Below, in pieces: positions 18,149-29,409 of a stretch of DNA of 64,000 nucleotides. This DNA is from an uncultured bacterium (lineage in GTDB: Bacteria; Bacillota; Clostridia; TANB77; CAG-508), in contig CAJMRY010000001.1 in NCBI GenBank assembly GCA_905215935.1, positions 62,001 to 126,000 of the forward strand. Direction: 5' to 3'. The notes beneath the pieces were generated by a model, which worked only from the letters and a program-made list of their open reading frames with translations, ran no database searches and had not been told where the DNA came from. The position numbers and the translations under genes were made by a program. Numbering within the stretch: the first letter of the stretch is position 1; each line of letters begins with the position of its first letter.

Positions 18149-20785
18149 CTACTTTGTCATTCCTTCTAATCTCTCTACAGTATTTTTAAGCATTTCCTTA
18201 TATTTCTCTAATTTGTCTTTTTCTTCTTGTATTTTATTTTCTGGTGCCTTATTTACAAAACCTGGATTTGAAAGCATCTTTTCAGCTCTTAAAACTTCCG
18301 CTTCTAACTTCTCTTTTTCTTTCGATAATCTTTCTTTTTCTGCTTCAATATCAACTAGATCTTCAAAAGGTATATATAATTCTATATCTTTTTGTATAAT
18401 TGAAATACTATTTTCTGGAATATTTTCCTTGTTTGTTTGTATAATAATTTCATTTGCGAAACCTAATTTTTTTATAAATCCTTCACTTTGCTTAATTAAA
18501 TTATTATGCTTTTCTGTTACAAAAATTAATTTTGATTTCTTTGAAGGATGAACATTCATGTTATTTCGTACATTTCTTATTTCTCCTATAATAGATTTTA
18601 AGTTTTCTATTTCTTGCTCTTGTACTTCAAAATTAAATTCTTCTTTATATTCAGGCCATTTTGAAATCATTATACTTTCATCATTATTGTATAATTTAGT
18701 ATAAATTTCTTCTGTAACAAATGGCATTATTGGATGTAACATTTTCAAACTATATTCTAAAACAGTGTTTAATGTCCCTTGAGCCTCTTTTCTTGTTTTA
18801 CATTTTTCATCATATAAACGAGTTTTAACAATCTCAATATACCAATCACAAAATTCATTCCAAATAAAGTCATATATTTTTTGTGCTGCAACACCTAAAT
18901 CATAGTTATCTATATTATTTGCCATTTCTTCTGCTAATCTATTTACTTTTGATAAAATCCATTTATCTTCTATCTGTAAATTTGATAAATCAAATTTACC
19001 ATCAAAACCTTTTAAATTCATTAGAACAAATTTTGAAGCATTCCATAATTTATTTGCAAAATTTGCTCCTTGCTCAACTTTTGCTGGAATATATCTAATA
19101 TCATTTCCAAAAGAAATTCCAAGAACAAGTGAAAATCTTAATGCATCTGTACCATATTTTTCTATAACATCTAATGGATCAACACCGTTTCCAAGAGTTT
19201 TACTCATTTTTCTTCCTTGATCATCTCTAACCATTCCATGTATTATAACATCTGAAAATGGTTTTTTACCTAAATATTCAATTCCTGAGAAAATCATTCT
19301 TGATACCCAAAGTGATATTATTTCGTAACCTGTTACTAAAGTATTACTTGGATAAAATGTTTTTAAATCCTCTGTTTCTTCTGGCCAACCAAGTGTAGAA
19401 AATGGCCATAAAGCTGAACTAAACCATGTATCTAAAGTATCTGGATCTTGAACTAATTTTTTACATCCACATTCTGTACACTTTTCTGGCATTTCACTTG
19501 CAACATGTATTTTGCCACATTCCTCACAATAATATGCTGGAATTCTATGTCCCCAATATAATTGACGAGAAATACACCAATCCTGTAGGTTCTCCATCCA
19601 GTTAAAATATGTTTTATCATATTTAGATGGAATAAATTTAACATCACCATTTTTTACTGCTTCTATCGCTGGCCACGCTAAATCCCCCATTTTTACAAAC
19701 CATTGATCTGAAATAGTTGGTTCTATAGTTGTTTTACATCTTTCACATTTTGCAACATTATGTGTATAATCTTCTATTTTTATTAAGTATCCTGAATCTT
19801 TTAGCATATCTACTATTACATTTCTTGCCTCATATGCATTCATCCCTTTAACTTCAGGAATCAAATCATTCATTATTAAATTGCTATCAAAAACTTCTAC
19901 AAATTCTAAGTTGTTTTTTAAACCTGCTTGATAATCGTTAGGATCATGACAAGGTGTTAATTTTACACATCCAGTACCAAATTCCATATCAACGAAAGGA
20001 TCTGCTATAATTGGAATTTCTTTATTCATAATAGGTAAAATACATTTCTTTCCTATTAAGTGTTTAAATCTATCATCTTTAGGATTTACAGCAACTCCAG
20101 TATCTCCAAGCATTGTTTCTGGTCTAGTTGTTGCAACTACTAAATATTCACTCGAATCTTTAATAGGATATTTAATATGCCAAATGTGTGAATCTTCTTC
20201 TTTATATTCAACCTCTGCATCTGAAATTGATGTTTTACAATTAGGACACCAGTTTATCATTCTTTTACCCTTATATATATAACCTTTTTCATATAACTTT
20301 AAAAATACTGTTTCAACTGCTTTAGATAGTCCTTCATCTAATGTGAAACGGCTTCTTTCCCAATCACAAGAGCATCCCATTTTTCTTTGTTGCTTTTGTA
20401 TTGTTCCACCATATTCTTTAGTCCATTCCCATGCCTTTTCTAAAAATTCTTCTCTAGTTAAATCAGATTTTTTTCTTCCCTCTTCTCGTAATTTTTGAAC
20501 AACTTTCATTTCTGTAGAAATAGCTGCATGGTCTGTACCAGGAAGCCATAGAGTATTAAAACCTTGCATTCTTTTATATCTAATTAAAAAGTCTTGTATG
20601 CTGGCATCTAATGCATGTCCCATATGAAGTTTCCCTGTTACATTTGGAGGTGGCATCATAATACAGTAGCTTTCTTTTGTCTTATCCATGCTTGGTTTAA
20701 AATATCCCTTTTCTTCCCATGTTTTGTATAATTTCTCTTCAAATTCCTTTGGATCATACTTTTCATTTAATTCATGATTTTTCAT
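18149..20785 (-). CDS. valS: valyl-tRNA synthetase
   Basis: Charges tRNA-Val with valine and edits threonine. It is 878 aa, full length for the class Ia enzyme: HIGH motif in PPPNVTGKLHMGHALDAS, editing domain with TTRPETMLGDTGVAVNP, zinc-type cysteines WCPNCKTSI and CEECGKIHV, KMSKS in GRKMSKTLGNGVDP, and a C-terminal coiled coil (from about residue 810). A T-box leader lies about 245 bases upstream. No in-frame CGG in this long gene. Confidence 0.97.
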   Translation of the reverse strand: MKNHELNEKYDPKEFEEKLYKTWEEKGYFKPSMDKTKESYCIMMPPPNVTGKLHMGHALDASIQDFLIRYKRMQGFNTLWLPGTDHAAISTEMKVVQKLREEGRKKSDLTREEFLEKAWEWTKEYGGTIQKQQRKMGCSCDWERSRFTLDEGLSKAVETVFLKLYEKGYIYKGKRMINWCPNCKTSISDAEVEYKEEDSHIWHIKYPIKDSSEYLVVATTRPETMLGDTGVAVNPKDDRFKHLIGKKCILPIMNKEIPIIADPFVDMEFGTGCVKLTPCHDPNDYQAGLKNNLEFVEVFDSNLIMNDLIPEVKGMNAYEARNVIVDMLKDSGYLIKIEDYTHNVAKCERCKTTIEPTISDQWFVKMGDLAWPAIEAVKNGDVKFIPSKYDKTYFNWMENLQDWCISRQLYWGHRIPAYYCEECGKIHVASEMPEKCTECGCKKLVQDPDTLDTWFSSALWPFSTLGWPEETEDLKTFYPSNTLVTGYEIISLWVSRMIFSGIEYLGKKPFSDVIIHGMVRDDQGRKMSKTLGNGVDPLDVIEKYGTDALRFSLVLGISFGNDIRYIPAKVEQGANFANKLWNASKFVLMNLKGFDGKFDLSNLQIEDKWILSKVNRLAEEMANNIDNYDLGVAAQKIYDFIWNEFCDWYIEIVKTRLYDEKCKTRKEAQGTLNTVLEYSLKMLHPIMPFVTEEIYTKLYNNDESIMISKWPEYKEEFNFEVQEQEIENLKSIIGEIRNVRNNMNVHPSKKSKLIFVTEKHNNLIKQSEGFIKKLGFANEIIIQTNKENIPENSISIIQKDIELYIPFEDLVDIEAEKERLSKEKEKLEAEVLRAEKMLSNPGFVNKAPENKIQEEKDKLEKYKEMLKNTVERLEGMTK

Positions 20786-20867
20786 TAATATTCCCCCTTA
20801 TATAAATTTATAATTAATTTAAATAATTTTTTATTTTCTATTCGCAATAAATTGAGTTTAAATGTTA

Positions 20868-20964
20868 TTATTCGCAGTTATTTAAATATCCATACTAGCC
20901 TATATCAATCAATTAAATAGGCGGTAACTATATCTTATATAAAAAGCTGTAAATAGTAACGTCT
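20868..20964. repeat. short degenerate copy of the palindromic repeat
   Basis: Contains TACTAGCCTAT ... AATAGGCGGTAACTA and the end-like CTGTAAATAGTAAC, in the same order as in the full copies at 22504 and 56259 but without the central 150 bases. Confidence 0.55.
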
Positions 20965-21032
20965 AATTATTAAAAATATTTAAAATATCTATCTAATAAT
21001 AACACATTTCAATATAAAAACAACAAAATCCT

Positions 21033-21285
21033 CTGCCCTAACATAAGGGCGAGGATTTTTCTATCGCGGTACCACCTTAATTACTAATTAAAATTTTAGT
21101 ATCTCTAAAGCATATAACGTATGCTAAACGGATATACCTACTAACTTTCAATATATCAACAAAAAAGCTACCTTCAATTTTCTTTTCTATAAGAAGCTCT
21201 CAGCATATTACTTCTTTTCTCTTATCTAGATATGTTTAAATCTACTCCTCTTTTTTATAGTTTTTGTTTATTATTTTTTTATATT
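21033..21285 (-). promoter_or_regulatory. T-box leader of valS
   Basis: The minus strand carries the T-box AAGGTGGTACCGCGA (about 21064-21079), preceded by the long AT-rich stem I region and followed by a GC-rich terminator hairpin with T-run (21033-21060). Uncharged tRNA-Val should pair with the T-box, favour the antiterminator and let valS be transcribed. The stretch 20786-21323 holds this and the short repeat only. Confidence 0.92.
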
Positions 21286-21323
21286 ATCATCATTTGGGTT
21301 AAATTACAACTATTTTTTGTTAT

Positions 21324-21512
21324 TTATAAGAAAAATATTATACAAGCACCAATAATCGCAATAATAAAACCTACAATTTTTAGTCCAAAAGATCCTTCAT
21401 TTTGATCTCCAAAACTAAAAAATCTTTTAGTTAATATTCTAGAATCATATATCAAAATTACACCTATTAATGAAAGTATTAATCCTACAATTATTAATAT
21501 TAATTTTCCCAT
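21324..21512 (-). CDS. small two-helix membrane protein
   Basis: 62 aa with hydrophobic segments at about residues 4-25 and 43-62, joined by a loop RILTKRFFSFGDQNEGSFG. Family not recognised with certainty; clostridial genomes carry similar short membrane proteins. It lies 11 bases after the epimerase-like gene and probably shares its transcript. Confidence 0.6.
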   Translation of the reverse strand: MGKLILIIVGLILSLIGVILIYDSRILTKRFFSFGDQNEGSFGLKIVGFIIAIIGACIIFFL

Positions 21513-21523
21513 AAACTTTCCTT

Positions 21524-22399
21524 CTATTCTTCAAAAAATTCTACTGTATATTTACATTCAAACTCTTCTTTTGGTTTTAAAACTATCATATCTGTTTTTT
21601 GTGTAAATACTCCAGTTGATTTTACTGTGTCTGCTGTAGTTTTCCAAGGCTCTATACATAAAAATGGAGCATTTGGTTTTGACCATACTGCTAGATACGG
21701 AAATCCAGAAAAATCCATTGTTAGCACAGTCTTTTCAGTATCACGTTTTTTCAAACTTATTTTAGAAGATTTTATTCCTTTCATTATTAGTGCATCATTA
21801 TTAAAAGTGTCTTTATTTATATAAATTATTCTTTTATCACTTATTCTATTTTTGGCATATTCAGTTCCAATTAAACCATCCACCAAATATAGAAAATGAA
21901 TTTTTTCTTCATCTTCTTCAAATTCTAGATAATAATTCTCGTTTTTTAAATCTTCTAGGTCTATTTTAAATGCTGGATGTCCGCCTATACCAAATGGCAT
22001 ACTCGTAGTACCTACATTAATAACTTTGTATATAGTTGTTAATTTATTATCGTCTAACCTATATGTTGTATATAATTCAAAATCAAAAGGAAATTTTGAA
22101 ATAGTGTTTTTATTACTTTTTAATACATAAGAATGAAAATTGTCTAATTTAGTAACTGGCTCAAATTCTAAATCTCTTGCAAATCCATGTTGTGGCATCT
22201 CATATGTTTTGCCATTAATAATGGTTTGATTTTTCTTTAGTTTACCTACTGTTGGGAATAATACTGGTGAATGTCTCTTCCAAAAAACTTTTCCATTTTC
22301 GTCTACGCACTCTTCACCTTGATGTATTCTTTCTACTCCATTTAGTTTGAAGCTTATTAATTCCCCACCCATTTTTGAAGTCAACATTTGAGTATGCAT
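21524..22399 (-). CDS. aldose 1-epimerase family protein (LacX-like)
   Basis: 291 aa galactose-mutarotase-like beta sandwich: MGGELISFKLNGVERIHQ near the start, the conserved histidine in FGIGGHPAFK, and the C-terminal acid in FLCIEPWKTTADT. Likely interconverts sugar anomers in the cytoplasm; the specific sugar is unknown. AAGGAG lies ahead of the ATG at 22399. Confidence 0.85.
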   Translation of the reverse strand: MHTQMLTSKMGGELISFKLNGVERIHQGEECVDENGKVFWKRHSPVLFPTVGKLKKNQTIINGKTYEMPQHGFARDLEFEPVTKLDNFHSYVLKSNKNTISKFPFDFELYTTYRLDDNKLTTIYKVINVGTTSMPFGIGGHPAFKIDLEDLKNENYYLEFEEDEEKIHFLYLVDGLIGTEYAKNRISDKRIIYINKDTFNNDALIMKGIKSSKISLKKRDTEKTVLTMDFSGFPYLAVWSKPNAPFLCIEPWKTTADTVKSTGVFTQKTDMIVLKPKEEFECKYTVEFFEE

Positions 22400-22503
22400 A
22401 TATCCATTCTCCTTAAAATATTTTTTCTTACTATATAATATTGTGTTTTTATGTAAATGTCAAGTGTTTTACATAAAAATTGTCACATTCTGTTGCATTT
22501 AAA

Positions 22504-22737
22504 GTTACAATTCACAATTATTTAAAAGCACATTTTAGCCTAGCTAATTGTTTTATATATTTTTTTAAATCAATCGCTGATGGCACACACTATCTTACTT
22601 TTTTGCCCAAACTGCGTGGTATAAAAGTAACTAACTCCTCTCGCCCGCCACACTTCAAGATTGGTTTAAAAAAATATATAAAACAATTAGCTAGGCGGTA
22701 ACATTGTCACTTTAATAAAAATACTGTAAATCGTAAC
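22504..22737. repeat. palindromic repeat element, full copy 1
   Basis: 234 bp bounded by GTTACAATTCACA and the near inverse TGTAAATCGTAAC. Inside is a nearly perfect stem of about 37 bp (22538-22575 with 22659-22695) around an 84-base centre containing ACTGCGTGGTATAAAA. The second full copy is at 56259-56494. Fills most of the gap 22400-22833; a weak further end-like piece lies near 22785-22810. No protein coding evident. Confidence 0.8.
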
Positions 22738-22833
22738 ATATTTAAATAATTCTGAATTGGTTTAAATTTATAAATATACTAACACTATTGGTAGTAGATA
22801 ACATTGCCACTAAAATAAATTGTTTGCATCTAT

Positions 22834-23172
22834 TTAAATTCCATTCATTCCACCTTTCAAATTATATACATTCTTATACCCCAATTTATCCAAAACATCT
22901 TTACCTTTTAAACTCCTAACTCCAGAAGCACAATACAATATAATTACTGTATCTTTATTATTTACTTTTTCTACAATTCTACTTTGTAACTCATATAAAG
23001 GAATACAAATTGCACCATCTATATGTCCTTCATTATACTCTTGGATGCTTCTTACATCTATAAGTTTTACATTTTGCCATTTTTTTATCATATCTAATAC
23101 TTCTTTATAATTTAACTGGTTATCTATACTTCTTGTAAAGATTCTACCTATCTTTCTGAAAAACTGTTTCAT
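22834..23172 (-). CDS. rhodanese-like domain protein
   Basis: 112 aa single rhodanese domain: VKLIDVRSIQEYNEGHIDGA, then the active-site loop with cysteine in VIILYCASGVRSLKG. Likely carries persulfide sulfur in the cytoplasm; partner unknown. Separate from the downstream sec genes by a terminator. Confidence 0.88.
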   Translation of the reverse strand: MKQFFRKIGRIFTRSIDNQLNYKEVLDMIKKWQNVKLIDVRSIQEYNEGHIDGAICIPLYELQSRIVEKVNNKDTVIILYCASGVRSLKGKDVLDKLGYKNVYNLKGGMNGI

Positions 23173-23189
23173 ATTTTCCCCCCATCCAT

Positions 23190-23231
23190 AAAAAAAGATA
23201 TCTAGTATATAATATTCTAGATATCTTTTTT
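23190..23231 (-). terminator. terminator after secF
   Basis: On the plus strand AAAGATATCTAG ... CTAGATATCTTTTTT; the symmetrical stem has A and T runs on both sides, so it can serve the rhodanese gene's upstream side and the secF end. Confidence 0.6.
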
Positions 23232-23234
23232 AAG

Positions 23235-23888
23235 TTATGCTTTTTTCTCTTCTTTACTTTTTAAATTTTCTAATTGTTTTGTAAATTGTAAATTAGTTGT
23301 TATTAAGCTTAATACATATACAGTAAGCATAGCTGGTATAAATGTTCTATTAACAGGACATCTTGTAATAGCTATAACACTTAATAATAAAGCTCCTGCC
23401 ATAACTAAAACAACTATCTCTTGTATAACAACCTTTGCTATTCCTAATTTTTTATATCTTACCCCCATATATACCAATATTACAGCTGTTGATATAATAA
23501 TTGGCATAACATATGGTCTTATTAAATCTCTTATTCTAAGAGCTCCAACATCAGAAGCAGTAATCATATTATCTTTATTTTCTTCTGAAATCTCATATTT
23601 TTCGCTTATTTTTTGTTTTAAGTTTTCTAATTGTTCATCAGAAATTGTATTTACTTTTATAATGAAACTATCATTAAATTTTTCTTGCTTATTTATTACT
23701 ACTCTTTCATTTGGTATTACTTCATTTACAATTTGTTTAACTTCATCTATATTATAATCTTTTCCAACATATACTTTTATTTCACGATGATTAGAATATA
23801 TTACATCCACATTAAATCCTACAGTAGAAATTACAATTATTCCAATTATAATAATAACTGCTAATACTGCATATACTATTTTTTTCAT
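23235..23888 (-). CDS. secF: SecF-like preprotein translocase subunit (short form)
   Basis: 217 aa. N-terminal membrane helix (about 4-25) followed by GFNVDVIYSNHREIKVYVG and a small periplasmic-type domain, then three or four further helices (about 125-205). Shorter than classical SecF (about 300 aa) and divergent, but its position right after secD supports the call. SecDF uses the proton motive force to help pull proteins through SecYEG. Confidence 0.7.
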   Translation of the reverse strand: MKKIVYAVLAVIIIIGIIVISTVGFNVDVIYSNHREIKVYVGKDYNIDEVKQIVNEVIPNERVVINKQEKFNDSFIIKVNTISDEQLENLKQKISEKYEISEENKDNMITASDVGALRIRDLIRPYVMPIIISTAVILVYMGVRYKKLGIAKVVIQEIVVLVMAGALLLSVIAITRCPVNRTFIPAMLTVYVLSLITTNLQFTKQLENLKSKEEKKA

Positions 23889-23911
23889 ATATTAACCCTC
23901 TCTTTTAATTA

Positions 23912-25267
23912 TTAATTTTCTGAATTTGCTATTAATACTCTTGTTATAACCAAATTATATACTATCATTATTATTAATGACCAAAACATTACCATACCAA
24001 AACTTGCAACAGGTAAATATTTCATAAACGAAAATACAATTGAAATAATTAGACATGGTATATAAATTCCTAAAAATTTAATTGATACATTCTTAAATGC
24101 TTTAGTATCATTTTTCTGATTTTTAATAACATATGTCATATATATATAATTCATTATAGAACTTAATATAGCCCCAAGTATTCCTGCTATAGTTATTACA
24201 ACATTTGTATATCTTAAAGCTATTAATAGTATAGCTATATAACCAATTAAACTAATAACACTGAACAGTCCTAATTTTTTATATTTTATAATTGTTAATA
24301 TTGCAATGACTACAGAAACTATTAAAGTTATTATTAATAACATTTGTAATACATCATTTGTAAGTTCTGACTGTACATATAAATTTGTGTCTAATTTATA
24401 TGTTAAAGGTAATGTATCAGATTTTAATAATACAGCTAAATTAGAAGCTTGATTTAAATATTCTTGCAATTGTTCACTTGTTTGAGAATTAGTTGTACTT
24501 CCCATAGATAATTGTAATAATCCATCTTTTATTTCTTCATCAAAATATGTTGATAATAGTGTTTCTCCATCTAATACTAAATCAACTTGTTTTTTAGTCT
24601 CATTACCTTCTTCATCTGTTGTAGAAGTATAATTTTTACTTATTTCTTTTAATTTTTCTGTTCCCTCTTTATCAAATTGTATATTTAAAAATACTGCTGT
24701 TCCAGTACCAGTGTTACCATATCCTACTTTTACATCTTTTATTTTATCTTTAGTTAATAATTCATGTTTATCATCTGTATCGATAATTTTAAAATCTGCA
24801 CGTGTTGTCATTTGTGATATAATTGTATCTGCATATTTATTTTCTGGTATAGTTATATATATTTCTCCTGTATGAGAATTTTTTCTTACTTCATATTCTT
24901 TTACACCTAATGTAATTAATCTATCTTCTACTATATTTTTTGTTTTTTCAAAATTGTCATCATTTAATGACTCCTCAGCATTTACTGGTACTTCTTTTTT
25001 AGTATATTCATCTTCTTTACCTTCTTCTATACTTGAAGATTCATGCTTATTTCCGTCTTTATCATAATATTCAGTATTTACTGTGTCATCTATTTTTATA
25101 TTAAATACTCTTCCTCCTGCAAAATCCATTCCTAATTGATAATCTGGCAAAATATTTTTCATTCTGTTTTTATCTTTTACAAATATTCCTACAAAAGATA
25201 TTAATGAAATTAGTATAATAACTAGTATTGCTAATATTATTTTTAAAGTATTATTTTTTGCTTTCAC
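23912..25267 (-). CDS. secD: preprotein translocase subunit SecD
   Basis: 451 aa. One N-terminal helix, GMDFAGGRVFNIKIDD, a large external domain containing VEDRLITLGVKEYEVRK and MTTRADFKIIDTD, then five helices at the C-terminus. I chose GTG at 25265-25267 because AGGAGG lies seven bases upstream; the longer ATG start at 25303 overlaps the HD gene and lacks a ribosome site. Order HD-secD-secF is typical of Clostridia. Confidence 0.9.
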   Translation of the reverse strand: MKAKNNTLKIILAILVIILISLISFVGIFVKDKNRMKNILPDYQLGMDFAGGRVFNIKIDDTVNTEYYDKDGNKHESSSIEEGKEDEYTKKEVPVNAEESLNDDNFEKTKNIVEDRLITLGVKEYEVRKNSHTGEIYITIPENKYADTIISQMTTRADFKIIDTDDKHELLTKDKIKDVKVGYGNTGTGTAVFLNIQFDKEGTEKLKEISKNYTSTTDEEGNETKKQVDLVLDGETLLSTYFDEEIKDGLLQLSMGSTTNSQTSEQLQEYLNQASNLAVLLKSDTLPLTYKLDTNLYVQSELTNDVLQMLLIITLIVSVVIAILTIIKYKKLGLFSVISLIGYIAILLIALRYTNVVITIAGILGAILSSIMNYIYMTYVIKNQKNDTKAFKNVSIKFLGIYIPCLIISIVFSFMKYLPVASFGMVMFWSLIIMIVYNLVITRVLIANSEN

Positions 25268-25283
25268 TTTGTTTCCTCCTAAA

Positions 25284-25944
25284 CTATAATAATTTTGTAT
25301 CATTAATTACCAATTCAAACCATATTCCCAAATATTTAGCAGCATATTTACTCATCATTGTTCTATCCATAAAAATCTCAAAATAATCTAGTACTGGTGA
25401 TATTTCTGTATCAATAGTTAAATTCAAAATCACTTTTTTCTCTTCTTTTTTTATAATAAATTCTGAATCTGTAACTGCATAATTTACTTTATCATGTTTA
25501 TCAAATGTAGAAATATTGGTATTTACTACTCTATCTCTATGAACATCTGACTTATCTGCTAAAATTAGTGCAGCTGATATATCACTTACTGCTGTTCCTG
25601 TTTGTTCATCATGGTTTCCGAATTGCCATCATGATTTCTGTTCTTTTTTCAACATCCATTCCCATGTCTTTTAATATCTCATAGGCAAGTATTGCACCTG
25701 AATGTGCATGATCTACACGGTTAACACAATTTCCAATATCATGCATATATCCTGCAATTTTAGCAAGTTCTATTCTTTCTTTATCATACCCTAGAGTTTC
25801 TAAAACTTTACCTGCACGATTTGAAACAATAGATATATGCCTTGTAGAATGCTCAGTATACCCTAATACATTAAGTTGTTTTTGTGAACTCTTTATTAGT
25901 TCCTGAAGCTCCAAATTATTTTTTAAATCTTCTAATGTTATCAT
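25284..25944 (-). CDS. HD-domain protein upstream of secD (one +1 recoding site)
   Basis: 219 aa after joining. The HD motif is AGYMHDIGNCVNRVDHAHSG. CGG at 25618-25620 (codon 109) breaks it: zero frame gives MMAIRKP-stop, while skipping C restores MMAIGNHDEQTGTAVSDIS and a further 100 aa through ALILADKSDVHRDRV to TAG at 25284-25286. The restored NHDE is a usual metal/catalytic motif in this family, which sits next to secD in many Clostridia. Substrate unknown. The whole C-terminal half depends on the shift. Confidence 0.9.
25617..25620 (-). other. +1 recoding site CGGA in the HD gene
   Basis: GCA ATT CGG AAA CCA TGA becomes GCA ATT GGA AAC CAT GAT (A-I-G-N-H-D) without the C. Confidence 0.88.
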
Positions 25945-26057
25945 TATTGTCCTCCGTATTTTTAAATTCTATATTAAAATAAAAAAAATATCAACTATTT
26001 TTATAAAAAAAAGTATGATATTTTTCTGTCTTTATTATATATTTTTATTTTTTATTT

Positions 26058-26456
26058 TTAGCCAAAATTTACCCCTATTATTCCTCCAATCATTCCGCTT
26101 AAGATAGCTCCTATTATCATAATTATTGAATACATATTCAAATTAAAACCTATAAAAGATATACTTGATAGAATATAGAGTGTTAGAATATATATAATGC
26201 CAACTAAGGCACCATTTATAATTCCATTTTTCTTTATTTTTATGGAACTTAAAGAACTACCTATTAATATACTTACTATACTAATTATTATAACTACAGG
26301 TTTTATCGTTGTTTCTTGTATACTTGTATAAACTAATAAACTAGCAAAAATAAACAATAATATCACAGAAATTAGAAATGATATTAAACTTCCTTTTATA
26401 ACCTTTATTATATTATTATTTAAATTAACTTTATTCATACTAACATTTTTATCCAT
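26058..26456 (-). CDS. TIGR04086-family membrane protein
   Basis: 132 aa with four hydrophobic segments (about 20-45, 53-70, 80-100, 108-130) and a glycine-rich end GAILSGMIGGIIGVNFG. Proteins of this family lie between tgt/yajC and the sec genes in Clostridia; function unknown. Confidence 0.72.
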   Translation of the reverse strand: MDKNVSMNKVNLNNNIIKVIKGSLISFLISVILLFIFASLLVYTSIQETTIKPVVIIISIVSILIGSSLSSIKIKKNGIINGALVGIIYILTLYILSSISFIGFNLNMYSIIMIIGAILSGMIGGIIGVNFG

Positions 26457-26527
26457 ATGTTTTCCTCCTTTAATTAATATATCTATATTAATTAGAAAAC
26501 ATTTTTAGAACTTTATTTACTTAATAA

Positions 26528-26573
26528 AAAACAAGATATAGGTTATAATACTTATATCTTGTTTTTTATTTTA
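26528..26573 (-). terminator. terminator after the WG-repeat gene
   Basis: AACAAGATATA pairs with TATATCTTGTT, followed by a T-rich tail on the minus strand. Confidence 0.82.
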
Positions 26574-26578
26574 ATTGT

Positions 26579-28067
26579 TTAATTTACTTGATTGTTATTA
26601 CTTTGCACTGCATTATTATCTTCTACTGTACTATTAGTTGAATTGTTTGTATTTGTAGTAGTATTATCTACACTAGTTGTATTGCTATTTGTAGATGTTG
26701 TACCGCCTATTGTTTTATTTAAATATTCTAAAATGTTTTCTGTTTTATTTTCGTCACCATATACCATATAATAACTATTTTTTCCATTATTCATTTCTGA
26801 ATATACCTTCTTTAATTGTATTGGTAATAAAGTTCTTCCTGATGAATTAATAATACCATATAATCCATCTTTATATACAATAATTCCTTCTCTTTCTGGT
26901 ATTACTAATACATTATTTCCCTTTGCAGTTTTAGATGTTCCTTCAATATATCCGAAGACCATCAAATGTTGTATTTGTAATATTTTTTCCATCTTTATCA
27001 AAAATAGTCCATTTTTCTACTTTATTTTCGCCCACTTGTTTTACAGGTATACAGTTATCAAATAAAATATATGGATTAGATATATGATCATTTTTAAATG
27101 TATCTATATCAATTCCAATTGCGTCATATTGTGGATAAATAACATATCTTGCACCTTTACTTCTATTTATAACTCCATATTTATCTCCTACTTTTATAAT
27201 ATATAAATTATAATCAATATCTAGTTGTTTAATTTCATCATATTGTGGTTCGATTGTTACTCCACCTTTTGTTGAATAGATTCCTTGTTTATTTTCTGGC
27301 GTTGTAGTAATAAAATCTTGTGAACTTTCCATGAATCTTAATTCTTTAAATTTGGTTCCTAGGATAGTTTCACCTGTATCTGTTTTTTGCACTCCATATA
27401 AACCTGATGAATTTTGTACTAATATTAAACCATATTTTAAAGCTTTTTTATTTGAAAAGCTCATAGTTTCCGAAGTTATTACAGTATTTCCTAAACTATT
27501 GGCATATTTACTAACTATATTATCCAATGTATAAACTGATATATAATTTTTTTCTTGATTATAAATAAATTTAGTATTAAAACCTAATTCAATTCCTTCA
27601 CTAGTAGTATACAGTTTTCCATTTATAGATTTAACCTTTTTCTTTAATGTATAATATTCATATTCATCATATTCTTTTAAAACCTTATAAACTTTTTCTG
27701 AATTTGCTTCAAACCCTGCAACTTCATACCCATCTGTCCCTGTAACCTTATCACCTACATAACATTGGTTAGTATCTTCATTATATTTTTTGTATTCTCC
27801 ATTGTTATATTCATACCCTAATAAATCTGCTATATCTTTAATAGATATATATACATCTTCATCCTCAAATATAAATAAATTACTTGGTATGTTACTAACA
27901 TTTCTATCATTAACTAAAAACTTAAATTCTTTAGATTGAAGATACATACTATAAGATAATACAGCAATTAAAATTAATACAAGTAATACAATTGCAATAA
28001 TAATTATTTTTAAAAGTTTTGTACTTTGCTCTTTGCTTCTTTTCTCTTCATTATCTATAAGATTCAT
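26579..28067 (-). CDS. membrane-anchored WG-repeat protein (one +1 recoding site)
   Basis: 495 aa after joining. One N-terminal helix (about 18-42), then a copper-amine-oxidase-N-like segment (VYISIKDIADLLGYEY), then several WG-type repeats (GLYGVQKTDTG, KQGIYSTKGG, DKYGVINRS, DGLYGIINSSG), ending in an Asn/Thr/Ser-rich tail. CGG at 26952-26954 (codon 372): zero frame ends DGLRIY, skipping C gives TTFDGLGYIEGTSK and the rest of the repeat domain. Probably an extracytoplasmic binding protein. It occupies the place where yajC often sits, after tgt. Confidence 0.88.
26951..26954 (-). other. +1 recoding site CGGA in the WG-repeat gene
   Basis: GGT CTT CGG ATA TAT TGA becomes GGT CTT GGA TAT ATT GAA (G-L-G-Y-I-E) without the C. 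Confidence 0.83.
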
Positions 28068-28079
28068 CTTATTTCCCCC

Positions 28080-29211
<1,132 letters not shown>

Positions 29212-29409
29212 TTTGCCTCCCTATTCCTTTTACTATTTTTCTTTTATTCTTCAAAATCTAATAAATCATTTAAATATACTTTTTTAGATTAGATAATTTT
29301 TAAAATTTTTGTTTCATTCTTCATATTTTAATATAACCTTTATTAACTTTTATGTCTTTATATTTTCTCTTTATGCTTTGTATTTAATTAAATATTTATA
29401 GGCTCTATT

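Noticed and set aside
22480..22701. Plus-strand 73-aa ORF in the repeat
   Set aside because: It lies within the palindromic element, is not shared by the second copy in frame, and has no ribosome site.
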